NCBI RefSeq assembly: GCF_003634095.1
Contig: NZ_RBIR01000008.1
Span: 124,001 to 188,000, forward strand
DNA from: Arthrobacter oryzae
Lineage (GTDB): Bacteria > Actinomycetota > Actinomycetes > Actinomycetales > Micrococcaceae
Direction of reading: 5' to 3'
DNA length: 64,000 nt
The notes under the pieces are model-generated. The model had not been told where the DNA came from. It saw only the letters and a list, made by a program, of their open reading frames with translations, and searched no databases. The translations under genes were made by a program, and so were the position numbers. Below, piece after piece: positions 25,661-33,796 of this stretch; within the stretch, counting starts at the first letter, position 1; each line of letters opens with the position of its first letter.

Positions 25661-28600
25661 CTAGTCAACTACGAGCAGCAGATCCCCGCCCTGGACCTGT
25701 TCGATCGCGCCGACGGCGAGGCGGGTCACGGTGCCTGCCACGGGCGTGGTGATGGAGGCCTCCATCTTCATGGCCTCGATCGTGGCGACCGTGTCGCCGG
25801 CCTTGACCGTGTCTCCGGTCTTCACGGTCAGCGTGACGGCACCGGCGAACGGGGCGGCCACCTGGCCCGGCTGGGAGGCGTCGGCGCGTTCGGCGGCCTT
25901 GACGTTGCTCACCACGGAACGGTCGCGGACCACCACGGGCCGGGACTGTCCGTTGAGCGTGCACATGACGGTGCGCATGCCCTTCTCGTCTGGCTCGGAG
26001 ACGGCCTCAAGCGAGGCGATCAGGTGCACGCCCTTCTCCAGCTCGATCTCGTGCTCCGCGCCGCGTTGCAGGCCGAAGAGGTAGTCACGCGTGTCCAGCA
26101 CCGAGAGGTTGCCGTAGGCCTCCACGCTCTTCTGGTAGTCCTTGGTGGGACCGGCGAACAGCAGGCGGTTGAGGGTGCGCTGACGGGTCTTGGAGTCGCC
26201 CTGGAGCGCGGCGCTGTCCTCGGCGCTGAGCTCGACGTCGCGGACCTTGACGGTGCGGCCCTGCAGGGCCTTGGTGCGGAAGGGCTCGGGCCAGCCGCCT
26301 GGCGGGTCCCCGAGCTCGCCGGAGAGGAAGCCGATCACGGAGTCCGGGACGTCGTACTTCTGCGGGTTCTCGTTGAAGTCCGCCGGATCGGCGTTGAGGC
26401 CCACGAGGTGCAGTGCGAGGTCGCCCACCACCTTGGACGACGGCGTGACCTTCACGAGGCGGCCGAGGATGCGGTCCGCTGCCGTGTACATGTCCTCGAT
26501 CGCCTCGAAACGCTCGCCGAGGCCCAGCGCCATCGCCTGCTGGCGCAGGTTGGACAGCTGCCCGCCGGGGATCTCGTGCTGGTAGACCCGGCCCGTGGGG
26601 CCCGGGAGTCCGGATTCGAACGGCGCGTAGACCCGGCGGACGGCTTCCCAGTACGGTTCGAGGGCACAGACATTGGCGAGGCTGAGTCCGGTGTCGCGCG
26701 GCGTGTGGGCCAGCGCGGCCACGAGGGCCGAGGCGGACACCTGGCTGGTGGTACCGGCTAGGGAGGCCGAGGCCACGTCCACGGCGTCCACGCCGGCGTC
26801 CACGGCCGCCAGCAGGGTGGCCAGCTGGCCGCCTGCGGTGTCGTGGGTGTGCAGGTGGACGGGGAGGTCGAAGCGCTCACGCAGGGCGCTGACGAGGCGT
26901 GCCGCGGCCGCGGGGCGCAGCAGCCCGGCCATGTCCTTGATCGCGAGGATGTGCGCGCCGGCGTCGACGATCTTTTGCGCCAGTTCCAGGTAGTAGTCCA
27001 GGGTGTAGAGCGTCTCCTGGGGATCCAGCATGTCCGCCGTGTAGCAGAGGGCGACCTCGGCGACGGCGGTTCCGGTCTCGCGGACGGCGCGGATGGCCGG
27101 GGCCATCTGGTTGACGTCGTTGAGGGCGTCGAAGATGCGGAAGATGTCGATGCCCGTGGCGGCGGCCTCGTTGACGAACGCCACCGTGACCTCTTCCGGG
27201 TAGGGCGTGTAGCCGACGGTGTTGCGGCCGCGGAGCAGCATCTGCAGGCAGAGGTTCGGCAGCGCCTTGCGCAGCGCCGCCAGCCGGTCCCATGGATCTT
27301 CGCCCAGGAACCGCAAGGCTACGTCGTAGGTCGCCCCGCCCCAGGCCTCGACCGAGAGCAGTTCCGGGAGCAGCTTGGACTCCGCCGGCCCGGCAGCCAC
27401 CAGGTCGCGGGTGCGCACCCGTGTGGCGAGCAGGGACTGGTGCGCGTCGCGGAAGGTGGTGTCAGTGACGGCCACGGCATTCTGCGCGCGCAGGGCCTGG
27501 GCGAACCTTTCCGGGCCGAGCTCCAGGAGCCTCTGGCGGGACCCCGGCGCGGCCGCGGCGTTATCGAGCGCCGGAAGCTTGTCCGCCGGGTCCGTGTGGA
27601 CCGTCAGTTCGCCGTTGGGCTTGTTGACCGTCACGTCGGCGAGCCAGGTCAGCAGCTTCGTGCCGCGGTCAGCGGAGACCCGCGCCCGCAGCAGCTGGGG
27701 CCGTTCGTCGATGAACGAGGTGGCAACATCCCCGGCGACGAAGTCGGGATCGTCCAGGACGGCCTGGAGGAAGGAGATGTTCGTGGACACGCCGCGGATG
27801 CGGAATTCGGCGAGGGCGCGGCGGGCCCGGGCAACGGCGGTCGGGTAGTCGCGGCCGCGGCAGGTCAGCTTGACCAGCATGGAGTCGAAGTGCGGGCTGA
27901 TCTCCGCGCCCGAGTAGACCGTGCCGCCGTCGAGCCGCACGCCGGCGCCGCCGGCAGAGCGGTAGCCGGTAATCTTGCCGACGTCGGGCCGGAAGCCGTT
28001 GGCGGGGTCCTCCGTGGTGATGCGGCACTGCAGCGCGGCGCCCTTGAGCTGGACGCTGTCCTGGGAGAGGCCGAGATCCGCGAGGGTCTCGCCCGAGGCG
28101 ATCCGCAGCTGCGCCTGGACGAGGTCGACGTCGGTGACTTCCTCGGTGACGGTGTGCTCGACCTGGATGCGCGGGTTCATCTCGATGAACACGTGCTGGC
28201 CGGCCCGCTCCCCGACCGTGTCGACAAGGAACTCGACGGTACCGGCGTTGACGTAGTTCAGCGCTTTCGCGAACTTCACGGCGTCCCGGTACAGCGCCTG
28301 CCGGATGCCTTCGTCCAGGTTCGGCGCCGGGGCGATCTCGATGACCTTCTGGTGGCGGCGCTGGATAGAGCAGTCCCGCTCGAAGAGGTGCATCACGTTG
28401 CCCTCCGCATCGGCCAGGATCTGGACCTCGATGTGGCGGGGGCGCAGGACGGCCTGCTCGAGGAACATGGTGGGGTCACCAAACGCGGCGTCCGCTTCGC
28501 GCATGGCGGCCTGCAGGGCCTCCGGGAGCGCCTCGCGGGTGTCCACGCGGCGCATGCCGCGCCCGCCGCCGCCGGCGACGGCCTTGGCGAAAATCGGGAA

Positions 28601-29056
28601 ACCGATCTGGTCCGCGGCAGCGATCAGTTCGTCCATGTCCTTCGAGGGCTGGCTGGACTTGAGCACGGGGACACCGGCCTTGCGCGCGGCCTCAAGGGCG
28701 GCGACCTTGTTGCCCGCGAGTTCCAGGACCTCCGCCGGAGGGCCTACGAAGGTGATGCCGGCCTCCTTGGCGGCCCGCGCCAAGCGAGGATTCTCGGAGA
28801 GGAATCCGTAACCGGGGTAGATGGCGTCCGCCCCGGATTCCTTGGCTACGCGCACCACCTCATCAACGTCGAGGTATGCCCGCACCGGGTGTCCCTCTTC
28901 GCCGATCAGATACGCCTCGTCGGCCTTCTGGCGGTGAATCGAGTTGCGGTCCTCGTGGGGAAACACAGCGACTGTCTTGGCACCCAGCTCGTAGCTCGCG
29001 CGGAAGGCACGAATCGCGATTTCGCCGCGGTTGGCCACCAGAATCTTAGAAAACAT
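25661..29056 (-). CDS. pyc: Pyruvate carboxylase
   Basis: Pyc carboxylates pyruvate to oxaloacetate, replenishing the TCA cycle. The 1131-residue single chain contains, in order, biotin carboxylase (MFSKILVANRGEIAIR at the start; AGGGGRGMR ATP-grasp loop near 160; EMNPRIQVEHTVTE near 290), the carboxyltransferase domain (VTDTTFRDAHQSL near 535; HLHTHDT metal site near 733), and a C-terminal biotinyl domain with the modification site EAMKMEAS about 35 residues from the end. Length and order are those of alpha4-type Pyc. The ATG follows AGGAGAAG. Two hairpins separate it from convergent fadD. Confidence 0.98.
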   Translation of the reverse strand: MFSKILVANRGEIAIRAFRASYELGAKTVAVFPHEDRNSIHRQKADEAYLIGEEGHPVRAYLDVDEVVRVAKESGADAIYPGYGFLSENPRLARAAKEAGITFVGPPAEVLELAGNKVAALEAARKAGVPVLKSSQPSKDMDELIAAADQIGFPIFAKAVAGGGGRGMRRVDTREALPEALQAAMREADAAFGDPTMFLEQAVLRPRHIEVQILADAEGNVMHLFERDCSIQRRHQKVIEIAPAPNLDEGIRQALYRDAVKFAKALNYVNAGTVEFLVDTVGERAGQHVFIEMNPRIQVEHTVTEEVTDVDLVQAQLRIASGETLADLGLSQDSVQLKGAALQCRITTEDPANGFRPDVGKITGYRSAGGAGVRLDGGTVYSGAEISPHFDSMLVKLTCRGRDYPTAVARARRALAEFRIRGVSTNISFLQAVLDDPDFVAGDVATSFIDERPQLLRARVSADRGTKLLTWLADVTVNKPNGELTVHTDPADKLPALDNAAAAPGSRQRLLELGPERFAQALRAQNAVAVTDTTFRDAHQSLLATRVRTRDLVAAGPAESKLLPELLSVEAWGGATYDVALRFLGEDPWDRLAALRKALPNLCLQMLLRGRNTVGYTPYPEEVTVAFVNEAAATGIDIFRIFDALNDVNQMAPAIRAVRETGTAVAEVALCYTADMLDPQETLYTLDYYLELAQKIVDAGAHILAIKDMAGLLRPAAAARLVSALRERFDLPVHLHTHDTAGGQLATLLAAVDAGVDAVDVASASLAGTTSQVSASALVAALAHTPRDTGLSLANVCALEPYWEAVRRVYAPFESGLPGPTGRVYQHEIPGGQLSNLRQQAMALGLGERFEAIEDMYTAADRILGRLVKVTPSSKVVGDLALHLVGLNADPADFNENPQKYDVPDSVIGFLSGELGDPPGGWPEPFRTKALQGRTVKVRDVELSAEDSAALQGDSKTRQRTLNRLLFAGPTKDYQKSVEAYGNLSVLDTRDYLFGLQRGAEHEIELEKGVHLIASLEAVSEPDEKGMRTVMCTLNGQSRPVVVRDRSVVSNVKAAERADASQPGQVAAPFAGAVTLTVKTGDTVKAGDTVATIEAMKMEASITTPVAGTVTRLAVGAIEQVQGGDLLLVVD

Positions 29057-29375
29057 ACTTCTCCTGCATCATCGCGGGCGTATCGGTAAGTGCTCACAGT
29101 GTCCAAGACCCGTAAGGGCAAACACAAATCTTTGTGGTCACCGTCACAGCATTATGCGTCACGGACGCTGCGATGGGCAGTGCGCCGGCCTTACCGGGCG
29201 CCCTGGCGCCGCCCGGTCCGCGGCGTTCTGCCGCCCCGGCGCCGGATGAAACGGGTTTCGCCGGAGCATCAACATATGATGAGGAGTGGGTGGCGCATGC
29301 ACGCCCCGGCTCCGAAGAACGCAGGGGCCGGCACGACCCCGTCTCGGCAACCGGCGTTAGGTATTGGTTTTTCAA
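29057..29375. other. Divergent intergenic region between pyc and the ParA-like gene
   Basis: No gene is called in these 319 bases. A plus-strand frame of 83 codons (29134-29385) ends inside the ParA start but has no ribosome site and weak coding character. Several GTCAC pentamers (about 29137-29175) occur without regular spacing. Promoters for both genes must lie here, but I could not place them. Confidence 0.4.
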
Positions 29376-30254
29376 GTGCAAGTAGTGAGCATCAGCAGCC
29401 TCAAAGGCGGTGTCGGCAAGACATCCGTGACCACCGGACTGGCGTCGGCGGCATTGGCCGCCGGCATCCCGACCCTCGTCGTCGACCTTGACCCGCACGC
29501 TGATGCCAGTACCGCCCTGGGCGTCAGCCCGGACGACCAGCTCGACATCGGCAGGATGCTGAGGTCACCCCGGCGCGCGCGCCTGGCGGACAACGTGGTT
29601 CCCAGCGGCTGGGTGGAACACGCCCGGGCCAACGGCCACGCCGACAGCCCGAGAGCGTCCCGCGGCGCAGCGTCAGTGTCCGCCCCCTCCATCCTGGATG
29701 TGGCGGTGGGCTCTGCGTATACCGGCATCTACGACCGGCCCGACCTCGGGCGCCGGGACCTCCGCCGGCTCTCCGCCGTCCTGGCCGGGGCCGAGAACTA
29801 CGAGCTGGTCCTGGTGGATTGCCCGCCGTCGCTGAACGGGCTCACCCGGATGGCGTGGTCCGCGAGCGACAAGGTGACCCTGGTGGCCGAACCCGGCCTC
29901 TTCTCGGTGGCCGGCACGGAGCGCACCATGCGTGCCATCCAGCTGTTCCGGCAGGAGTTCGCCCCCAAGCTCTCCCCCGCCGGCATCGTGGCCAACCGGG
30001 TGCGCAGCGGCTCCGCGGAGCACACGTTCCGGCTGGCGGAGATGGAGTCCATGTTTGGCCAGCTGCTGCTGAGTCCGCACATCCCGGAGCAGGCGAACTG
30101 GCAGCAGATCCAGGGCGCCGCCCACTCCATCCACCACTGGCCCGGCGACTCGGCCAAGAACGCGGCGGCGCTGTTCGATGCCCTGCTGCAGAACCTGCTG
30201 AACCCGCGCGGGCTAGCTACCGCAGGCTCGGTCCGCGACCGGAGCCAGCGCTAA
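29376..30254 (+). CDS. ParA/MinD-family ATPase (orphan)
   Basis: From GTG 29376 (VQVVSISSLKGG) the protein has 292 residues; a TTG four codons earlier is also possible. The deviant Walker A motif KGGVGKTS lies near residue 10, the Walker A' segment LVVDLDPHADAS near 36, and the Walker B-like VLVDCPPSLNG near 148. Such ATPases position chromosomes, plasmids or protein clusters. No ParB gene or centromere-like repeat is adjacent, and it differs from the scpAB-linked ParA at 42191. An arm after Walker A' is Ser/Ala-rich. The cargo is unknown. No clear ribosome site precedes the start. Confidence 0.85.
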   Translation: MQVVSISSLKGGVGKTSVTTGLASAALAAGIPTLVVDLDPHADASTALGVSPDDQLDIGRMLRSPRRARLADNVVPSGWVEHARANGHADSPRASRGAASVSAPSILDVAVGSAYTGIYDRPDLGRRDLRRLSAVLAGAENYELVLVDCPPSLNGLTRMAWSASDKVTLVAEPGLFSVAGTERTMRAIQLFRQEFAPKLSPAGIVANRVRSGSAEHTFRLAEMESMFGQLLLSPHIPEQANWQQIQGAAHSIHHWPGDSAKNAAALFDALLQNLLNPRGLATAGSVRDRSQR

Positions 30255-30279
30255 CCCGCCCGCGCCGAGGCCCGCCAAC

Positions 30280-30346
30280 AACAACGCGGGGTCACTTCGC
30301 GCCCGTCCCGAAGGGGATTATGGGCGCGAAGTGACCCCGCGTTGTT
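30280..30346. repeat. Long perfect inverted repeat, element 2 (25-bp arms)
   Basis: Arms 30280-30304 and 30322-30346 are perfectly complementary with a 17-nt loop. The outer CAACGCGGGGTCA/TGACCCCGCGTTG is identical to element 1 (25493-25559), but the inner stem reads CTTCGCGCCC/GGGCGCGAAG. It lies between convergent ParA-like and merR genes, 26 bp after a stop codon. Confidence 0.85.
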
Positions 30347-30392
30347 TGTTAACGGCAGGAGTCCTTGGCAGGGCCAGGAATTCGTGGGGGCG

Positions 30393-30989
30393 CTAGCTGA
30401 TCTTGCGGGCAGCGCGGCGCTTGCTCAGTTCGTCGTCCGGAAAGGACTGGTCCGTGGCGTGTTCGCTGGGAAGGGCAGCAAGGCTTCCTTCCACCTCGCG
30501 CCAAACACGGCCGACGGCGATGCCAAACACCCCCTGGCCGCCCTGGACGAGGTCAATGACTTCGTCCGCGGAGGTGCATTCGTAAACACTTGCCCCGTCG
30601 CTCATGAGCGTGATCTGGGCAAGGTCCTCGACGCCGCGTTCCCGGAGGTGCTCGACGGCGGTGCGGATCTGCTGCAGGGACACTCCCGTGTCCAGGAGCC
30701 GCTTGACCACCTTCAGGACCAGGATGTCGCGGAAGCCGTAGAGCCGCTGCGAGCCGGAGCCTGCAGCGCCGCGGACGGCCGGCTCGACGAGTCCGGTGCG
30801 CGCCCAGTAGTCCAGCTGGCGGTAGGTGATGCCGGCCGCCTTGCAGGCGGTGGGGCCCCGGTAGCCCGCGTCTTCGTCCAGAACGGGAAGATCCTCGGTG
30901 AACAGCAGGCCTTGGGCACCGCTGGCGGGCACAGCCACGCCAGCCGTCACAGCTTGCTTGAGCTCGCCTGCTTCGCCTGTCGGACTCAC
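30393..30989 (-). CDS. MerR-family transcriptional regulator (Rv1830-like)
   Basis: A 198-residue regulator starting at GTG 30989, chosen because AAGGAGGG precedes it; the frame extends further upstream without support. The MerR winged helix is seen in YRGPTACKAAGITYRQLDYW and SQRLYGFRDILVLKVVKRL (residues about 55-110), followed by a dimerisation helix (GVSLQQIRTAVEHLRE). The conserved QLDYWARTGLV is typical of this actinobacterial subgroup. It lies at the end of the GcvH-GarA-FtsR-DUF151-MerR cluster, as does Rv1830 in M. tuberculosis. Its effector is unknown; there is no cysteine pattern suggesting metal sensing. Confidence 0.9.
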   Translation of the reverse strand: MSPTGEAGELKQAVTAGVAVPASGAQGLLFTEDLPVLDEDAGYRGPTACKAAGITYRQLDYWARTGLVEPAVRGAAGSGSQRLYGFRDILVLKVVKRLLDTGVSLQQIRTAVEHLRERGVEDLAQITLMSDGASVYECTSADEVIDLVQGGQGVFGIAVGRVWREVEGSLAALPSEHATDQSFPDDELSKRRAARKIS

Positions 30990-31341
30990 GTGGACCCTCC
31001 TTGTCGTGAGTTCCCCTGAGTAAGTTGCATCGGCAGCAATGTATATGGGTGGCTGTAGGACACGGGATGAAGACTCCACCCGTGTAATTCAGCCGGGGCT
31101 GCACTTTCCAGTGTGACTTGCGCGGCTACCGTATGCAATGGGAACTTCTACCTCCGACGTTAGGCCTGCCGGGGCCCAAGGTCAAAGACGTTGGGGGTAT
31201 TCCGGGGGCGTGTCGAAAGTTTCATTCTTCGGTTTAACGTTGACTGCCGTCTCAACGGTCCCAACCGCCTCAGAAACCTCATCCGTCACAGGTTTCCCGG
31301 CAGCCTCGCCCGCCTCAGCGGCCCGGGGGGCGCCAGGCAGG
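30990..31341. other. Intergenic region between merR and the DUF151 gene, with a possible 35-codon ORF
   Basis: These 352 bases should hold the merR promoter. On the minus strand, out of frame with the DUF151 gene, an ORF from GTG 31289 to the TGA at 31182 encodes 35 residues of protein-like composition (TDEVSEAVGTVETAVNVKPK). Its third-position GC is low for this genome and no good ribosome site precedes it, so I do not call it a gene. Confidence 0.35.
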
Positions 31342-31845
31342 TCAGCCGGCGAAATCTTCGGGTTCGACGTCGTCAAGGAACTCGCGGAAGCGCCGCAGTT
31401 CGCCTTCTTCATCCACGGCGGGCCCGGGGTGCGTGTCCTCGCCCTCGTCGTGTTCGGTGATCCGGACGCCGGCCTCGTCCATGACGGCGTCGGCGCACCA
31501 GATCCGGCACTTGGCGCGCAGGGCCAGGGCCAGTGCGTCCGAGGCCCGGGAGCTGACGGTCGTTCCGTTCTCGAACTGCAGTTGCCCGTAGAAGATGTTG
31601 TCCTCCACCGCCACGATGTTGACACTGACGATGGTGTGGCCAAGGGCCTCGACGACGTCCACCAGGAGGTCGTGGGTCATCGGCCGGGGCGGAACCACGC
31701 CCTGCTGGGCCAGCGCGATGGCACTGGCCTCCGGCGTCCCGATCCAGATCGGAACATGGCGCTCACCATGGATTTCCTTGAGCAGGACCAGCGGCTGGTT
31801 GGACGGCAACTCAATCCGCACGCCCACAATCTCCACCTCAATCAT
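31342..31845 (-). CDS. DUF151 (bifunctional nuclease family) protein
   Basis: A 167-residue protein starting MIEVEIVGVRIELP, with the DUF151 signatures HVPIWIGTPEASAIA (near residue 30) and SSRASDALALALRAKC (near residue 100). Family members are described as possessing DNase/RNase activity in plants, but their bacterial role is not settled. The acidic C-terminus (DEEGELRRFREFLDDVEPEDF) ends like mycobacterial Rv1829. Its ATG overlaps the ftsR stop by one base, so it is translationally coupled within the garA-ftsR cluster. Confidence 0.92.
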   Translation of the reverse strand: MIEVEIVGVRIELPSNQPLVLLKEIHGERHVPIWIGTPEASAIALAQQGVVPPRPMTHDLLVDVVEALGHTIVSVNIVAVEDNIFYGQLQFENGTTVSSRASDALALALRAKCRIWCADAVMDEAGVRITEHDEGEDTHPGPAVDEEGELRRFREFLDDVEPEDFAG

Positions 31846-32567
31846 CAGATGTCCATCCTTGAGATGCGGTCGTGGACCAGCGCCTGGTGCAGGGACAGGC
31901 AGAGGTCGCTGATTTCCCGGGCTGCCTCGGCGGCCCGGGCATGGGACGCGGCGTCCTTGCGGGACGTCAAGGTGGCCACGGCACGTTCCACCAGCCCGAA
32001 TTCCCGGTCGGCAGCGGCCTGGAAGGGCCGCAGGTGACGGGGTTCCAGGCCGTGGCTTTCGAGCTGGACGCAGGCCCGCGCCACCTGCAGGGCGTGCTCG
32101 TCGAATTTGCCGTTGACGTGACCGATCAGGCCGTAGCTCAGGAGCGACTCCAGCAGCGGGACGCTCGCACCGGATTCAGCCCGGAGCTGCTCCTCACTGA
32201 GGCGGCGCGCGCGGTTCTGCAGCTCGGTGGCGAGCTCGTCGGAGACGATCCGCGGGGACACGGTGACACCCGCCGGCAGGTTCTCCGGCCGTTCTCCGCG
32301 GTCGATCGCGTCAAGGTAATCCTTGATGACCTTCAACGGCAGGTACTGGTCCCGCTGGAGGGCCAACACGAAACGCAACCGTTCGACGTCGTTCTCGGAA
32401 TACTGCCGGTAGCCGGCAGGTGTCCGCTGCGGGTTGATGAGGCCCTTTTCCTCGAGGAACCGGATTTTCGACGCCGTCATGCTGGGGAAGTCGTCGCTCA
32501 ATTGAGCCAGGACTTCCCCGATGTTCAGAACCTGGGGTCCGCGCCGGTCCGCATGTGCCGTGGCCAC
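31845..32567 (-). CDS. ftsR: FtsR, MerR-family regulator of cell division
   Basis: A 240-residue MerR-type protein. The winged helix is seen in FPSMTASKIRFLEEKGLI and TPAGYRQYSENDVERLRFV (about residues 28-70). The rest is a long helical region with LSYGLIGHVNGKFDEHAL. The corynebacterial orthologue FtsR activates ftsZ, and the M. tuberculosis orthologue is Rv1828, encoded next to garA as here. The protein lacks cysteine ligands expected of metal-sensing MerR members. The GTG start lies 17 bp after garA; the stop overlaps the DUF151 gene start. FtsR naming rests on synteny and fold. Confidence 0.9.
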   Translation of the reverse strand: MATAHADRRGPQVLNIGEVLAQLSDDFPSMTASKIRFLEEKGLINPQRTPAGYRQYSENDVERLRFVLALQRDQYLPLKVIKDYLDAIDRGERPENLPAGVTVSPRIVSDELATELQNRARRLSEEQLRAESGASVPLLESLLSYGLIGHVNGKFDEHALQVARACVQLESHGLEPRHLRPFQAAADREFGLVERAVATLTSRKDAASHARAAEAAREISDLCLSLHQALVHDRISRMDI

Positions 32568-32584
32568 AGGCAGCTACCCCGGAA

Positions 32585-33061
32585 TCAGACGTTGCCTGCT
32601 GCGCGGGCAGGGCTCAGGTAGAAGGTGAGGCGGAACTTTCCGATCTGGACCTCGTTGCCGGACTTCAGCTCCACCGAATCCACGCGGTCGTGGTTGACGT
32701 AGGTGCCGTTGAGGCTCCCGGTGTCCACTACCTCGAAGCTGCGCGGGGTGCGGCGGAACTCAACATGCCGGCGTGAAACGGTGACGTCGTCGAGGAAGAT
32801 GTCGGCGTCCGGGTGGCGGCCCGCCGTCGTGACGTCAGAGTCCAGCAGGAAACGCGCGCCGGCGTTGGGGCCGCTGTGCGCGACGAGCAGGGCCGAGCCG
32901 AAGGGAAGGGCCTCAACCGCAGCCCGTTCCTCGGTGGAGAGCTTTGGTGTGAAGTCGGGTTCATCGCGCACCGGAGTGAGGTTGATCGACGTGGTCTCCG
33001 AAGCTTTCACTCCACCCGTGCCGTAACCGTCACCGGTGTCGTTCCGTTCGTGCCCAAACAT
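32585..33061 (-). CDS. garA: GarA-like FHA-domain regulator
   Basis: GarA binds and controls 2-oxoglutarate/glutamate enzymes when unphosphorylated, and is switched off when kinases PknB/PknG phosphorylate an N-terminal threonine pair. The 158-residue protein (ATG 33061, GAGGAGG upstream) retains the ETTS phosphomotif near residue 22. The FHA domain (about residues 55-150) shows AGRHPDADIFLDDVTVSRRH and GSLNGTYVN, the phosphothreonine-binding loops. The acidic Asp/Glu-rich region between motif and FHA is also conserved. It is next to ftsR and gcvH exactly as Rv1827 is. Confidence 0.95.
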   Translation of the reverse strand: MFGHERNDTGDGYGTGGVKASETTSINLTPVRDEPDFTPKLSTEERAAVEALPFGSALLVAHSGPNAGARFLLDSDVTTAGRHPDADIFLDDVTVSRRHVEFRRTPRSFEVVDTGSLNGTYVNHDRVDSVELKSGNEVQIGKFRLTFYLSPARAAGNV

Positions 33062-33214
33062 TGAGTCCTCCTCATTCGCTGCAGGTGTCCCCCCTGCAAA
33101 CAACGCATGCCGTCCGGAAAAGCCTCGCAGTCCCGGTAGAGAGCCTTCCGACGGGGCGTGGCCTTGTCATCCGAACAACAATCCCGAGCTACCCGGTCAT
33201 AAGGACCTCTGCCT

Positions 33215-33601
33215 TTAGCCTACCTGCTGTTCATACTCGGATGCACTGAGCAACGACTCGATCGCGTCGGCTTCCGCGAGCTTAATTTCGATCAGCCAGC
33301 CCTCGCCGTACGGATCGGAGTTAATCAGGGCGGAATCAGTGTCCAGGGCCTCGTTGCGGGCCACAACTTCCCCCGCGACCGGGGCATAGATGTCGCTGAC
33401 GCTCTTGGTGGATTCGACCTCTCCCACCACGTCGTTGGCCTTGATGGTTGTTCCCACTTCGGGCATCTGGGCGTAGACGACATCCCCGAGGGCGTCCTGG
33501 GCAAAATCGGTGATGCCGACGCGCACAACCCCGTCGGCGTTGGGGGCCGAAACCCATTCGTGTTCTGCGGTGTAGGACAGCTCTTCGGGAATGATGCTCA
33601 T
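33215..33601 (-). CDS. gcvH: GcvH, glycine cleavage system H protein
   Basis: GcvH carries the lipoyl group that shuttles the aminomethyl moiety between the P, T and L proteins. The 128-residue protein has the lipoylation motif GEVESTKSVSDIYAP (modified Lys near residue 65) and ends with a normal hydrophobic strand. GcvP and GcvT genes are not in the window, as in mycobacteria where gcvH sits with garA. GAAAGG lies before the ATG. It is divergent from the glycosylase gene at 33797. Confidence 0.96.
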   Translation of the reverse strand: MSIIPEELSYTAEHEWVSAPNADGVVRVGITDFAQDALGDVVYAQMPEVGTTIKANDVVGEVESTKSVSDIYAPVAGEVVARNEALDTDSALINSDPYGEGWLIEIKLAEADAIESLLSASEYEQQVG

Positions 33602-33796
33602 GACGGGCCTTTCATCGGGTCAATCACCAATGTCAACGGCGGCCACGCGAACTGTCCGCCGCTGAAAAGTATAGGCATATCCGGCCGGGGGCCGGGAGGA
33701 GTCTGCAATGATGATCCGATGACGGAAAATGCATGGACTCCGGGCAGGAAACGTGCTATTTGCGGTCCGGCCGGCACCGGGAAAGCGGGCTAGGCA

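Noticed and set aside
26843..29089. A 748-codon plus-strand open frame opposite pyc
   Set aside because: Complement of pyruvate carboxylase; no motif, no ribosome site, typical shadow frame.
29134..29385. An 83-codon plus-strand ORF just before the ParA-like gene
   Set aside because: No ribosome site, no recognisable motif, overlaps the ParA start and lies in a divergent promoter region.
31182..31643. A 153-codon minus-strand ORF overlapping the DUF151 gene
   Set aside because: Most of it is a shadow frame of DUF151; only the last 35-50 codons look protein-like and are reported separately as a weak observation.
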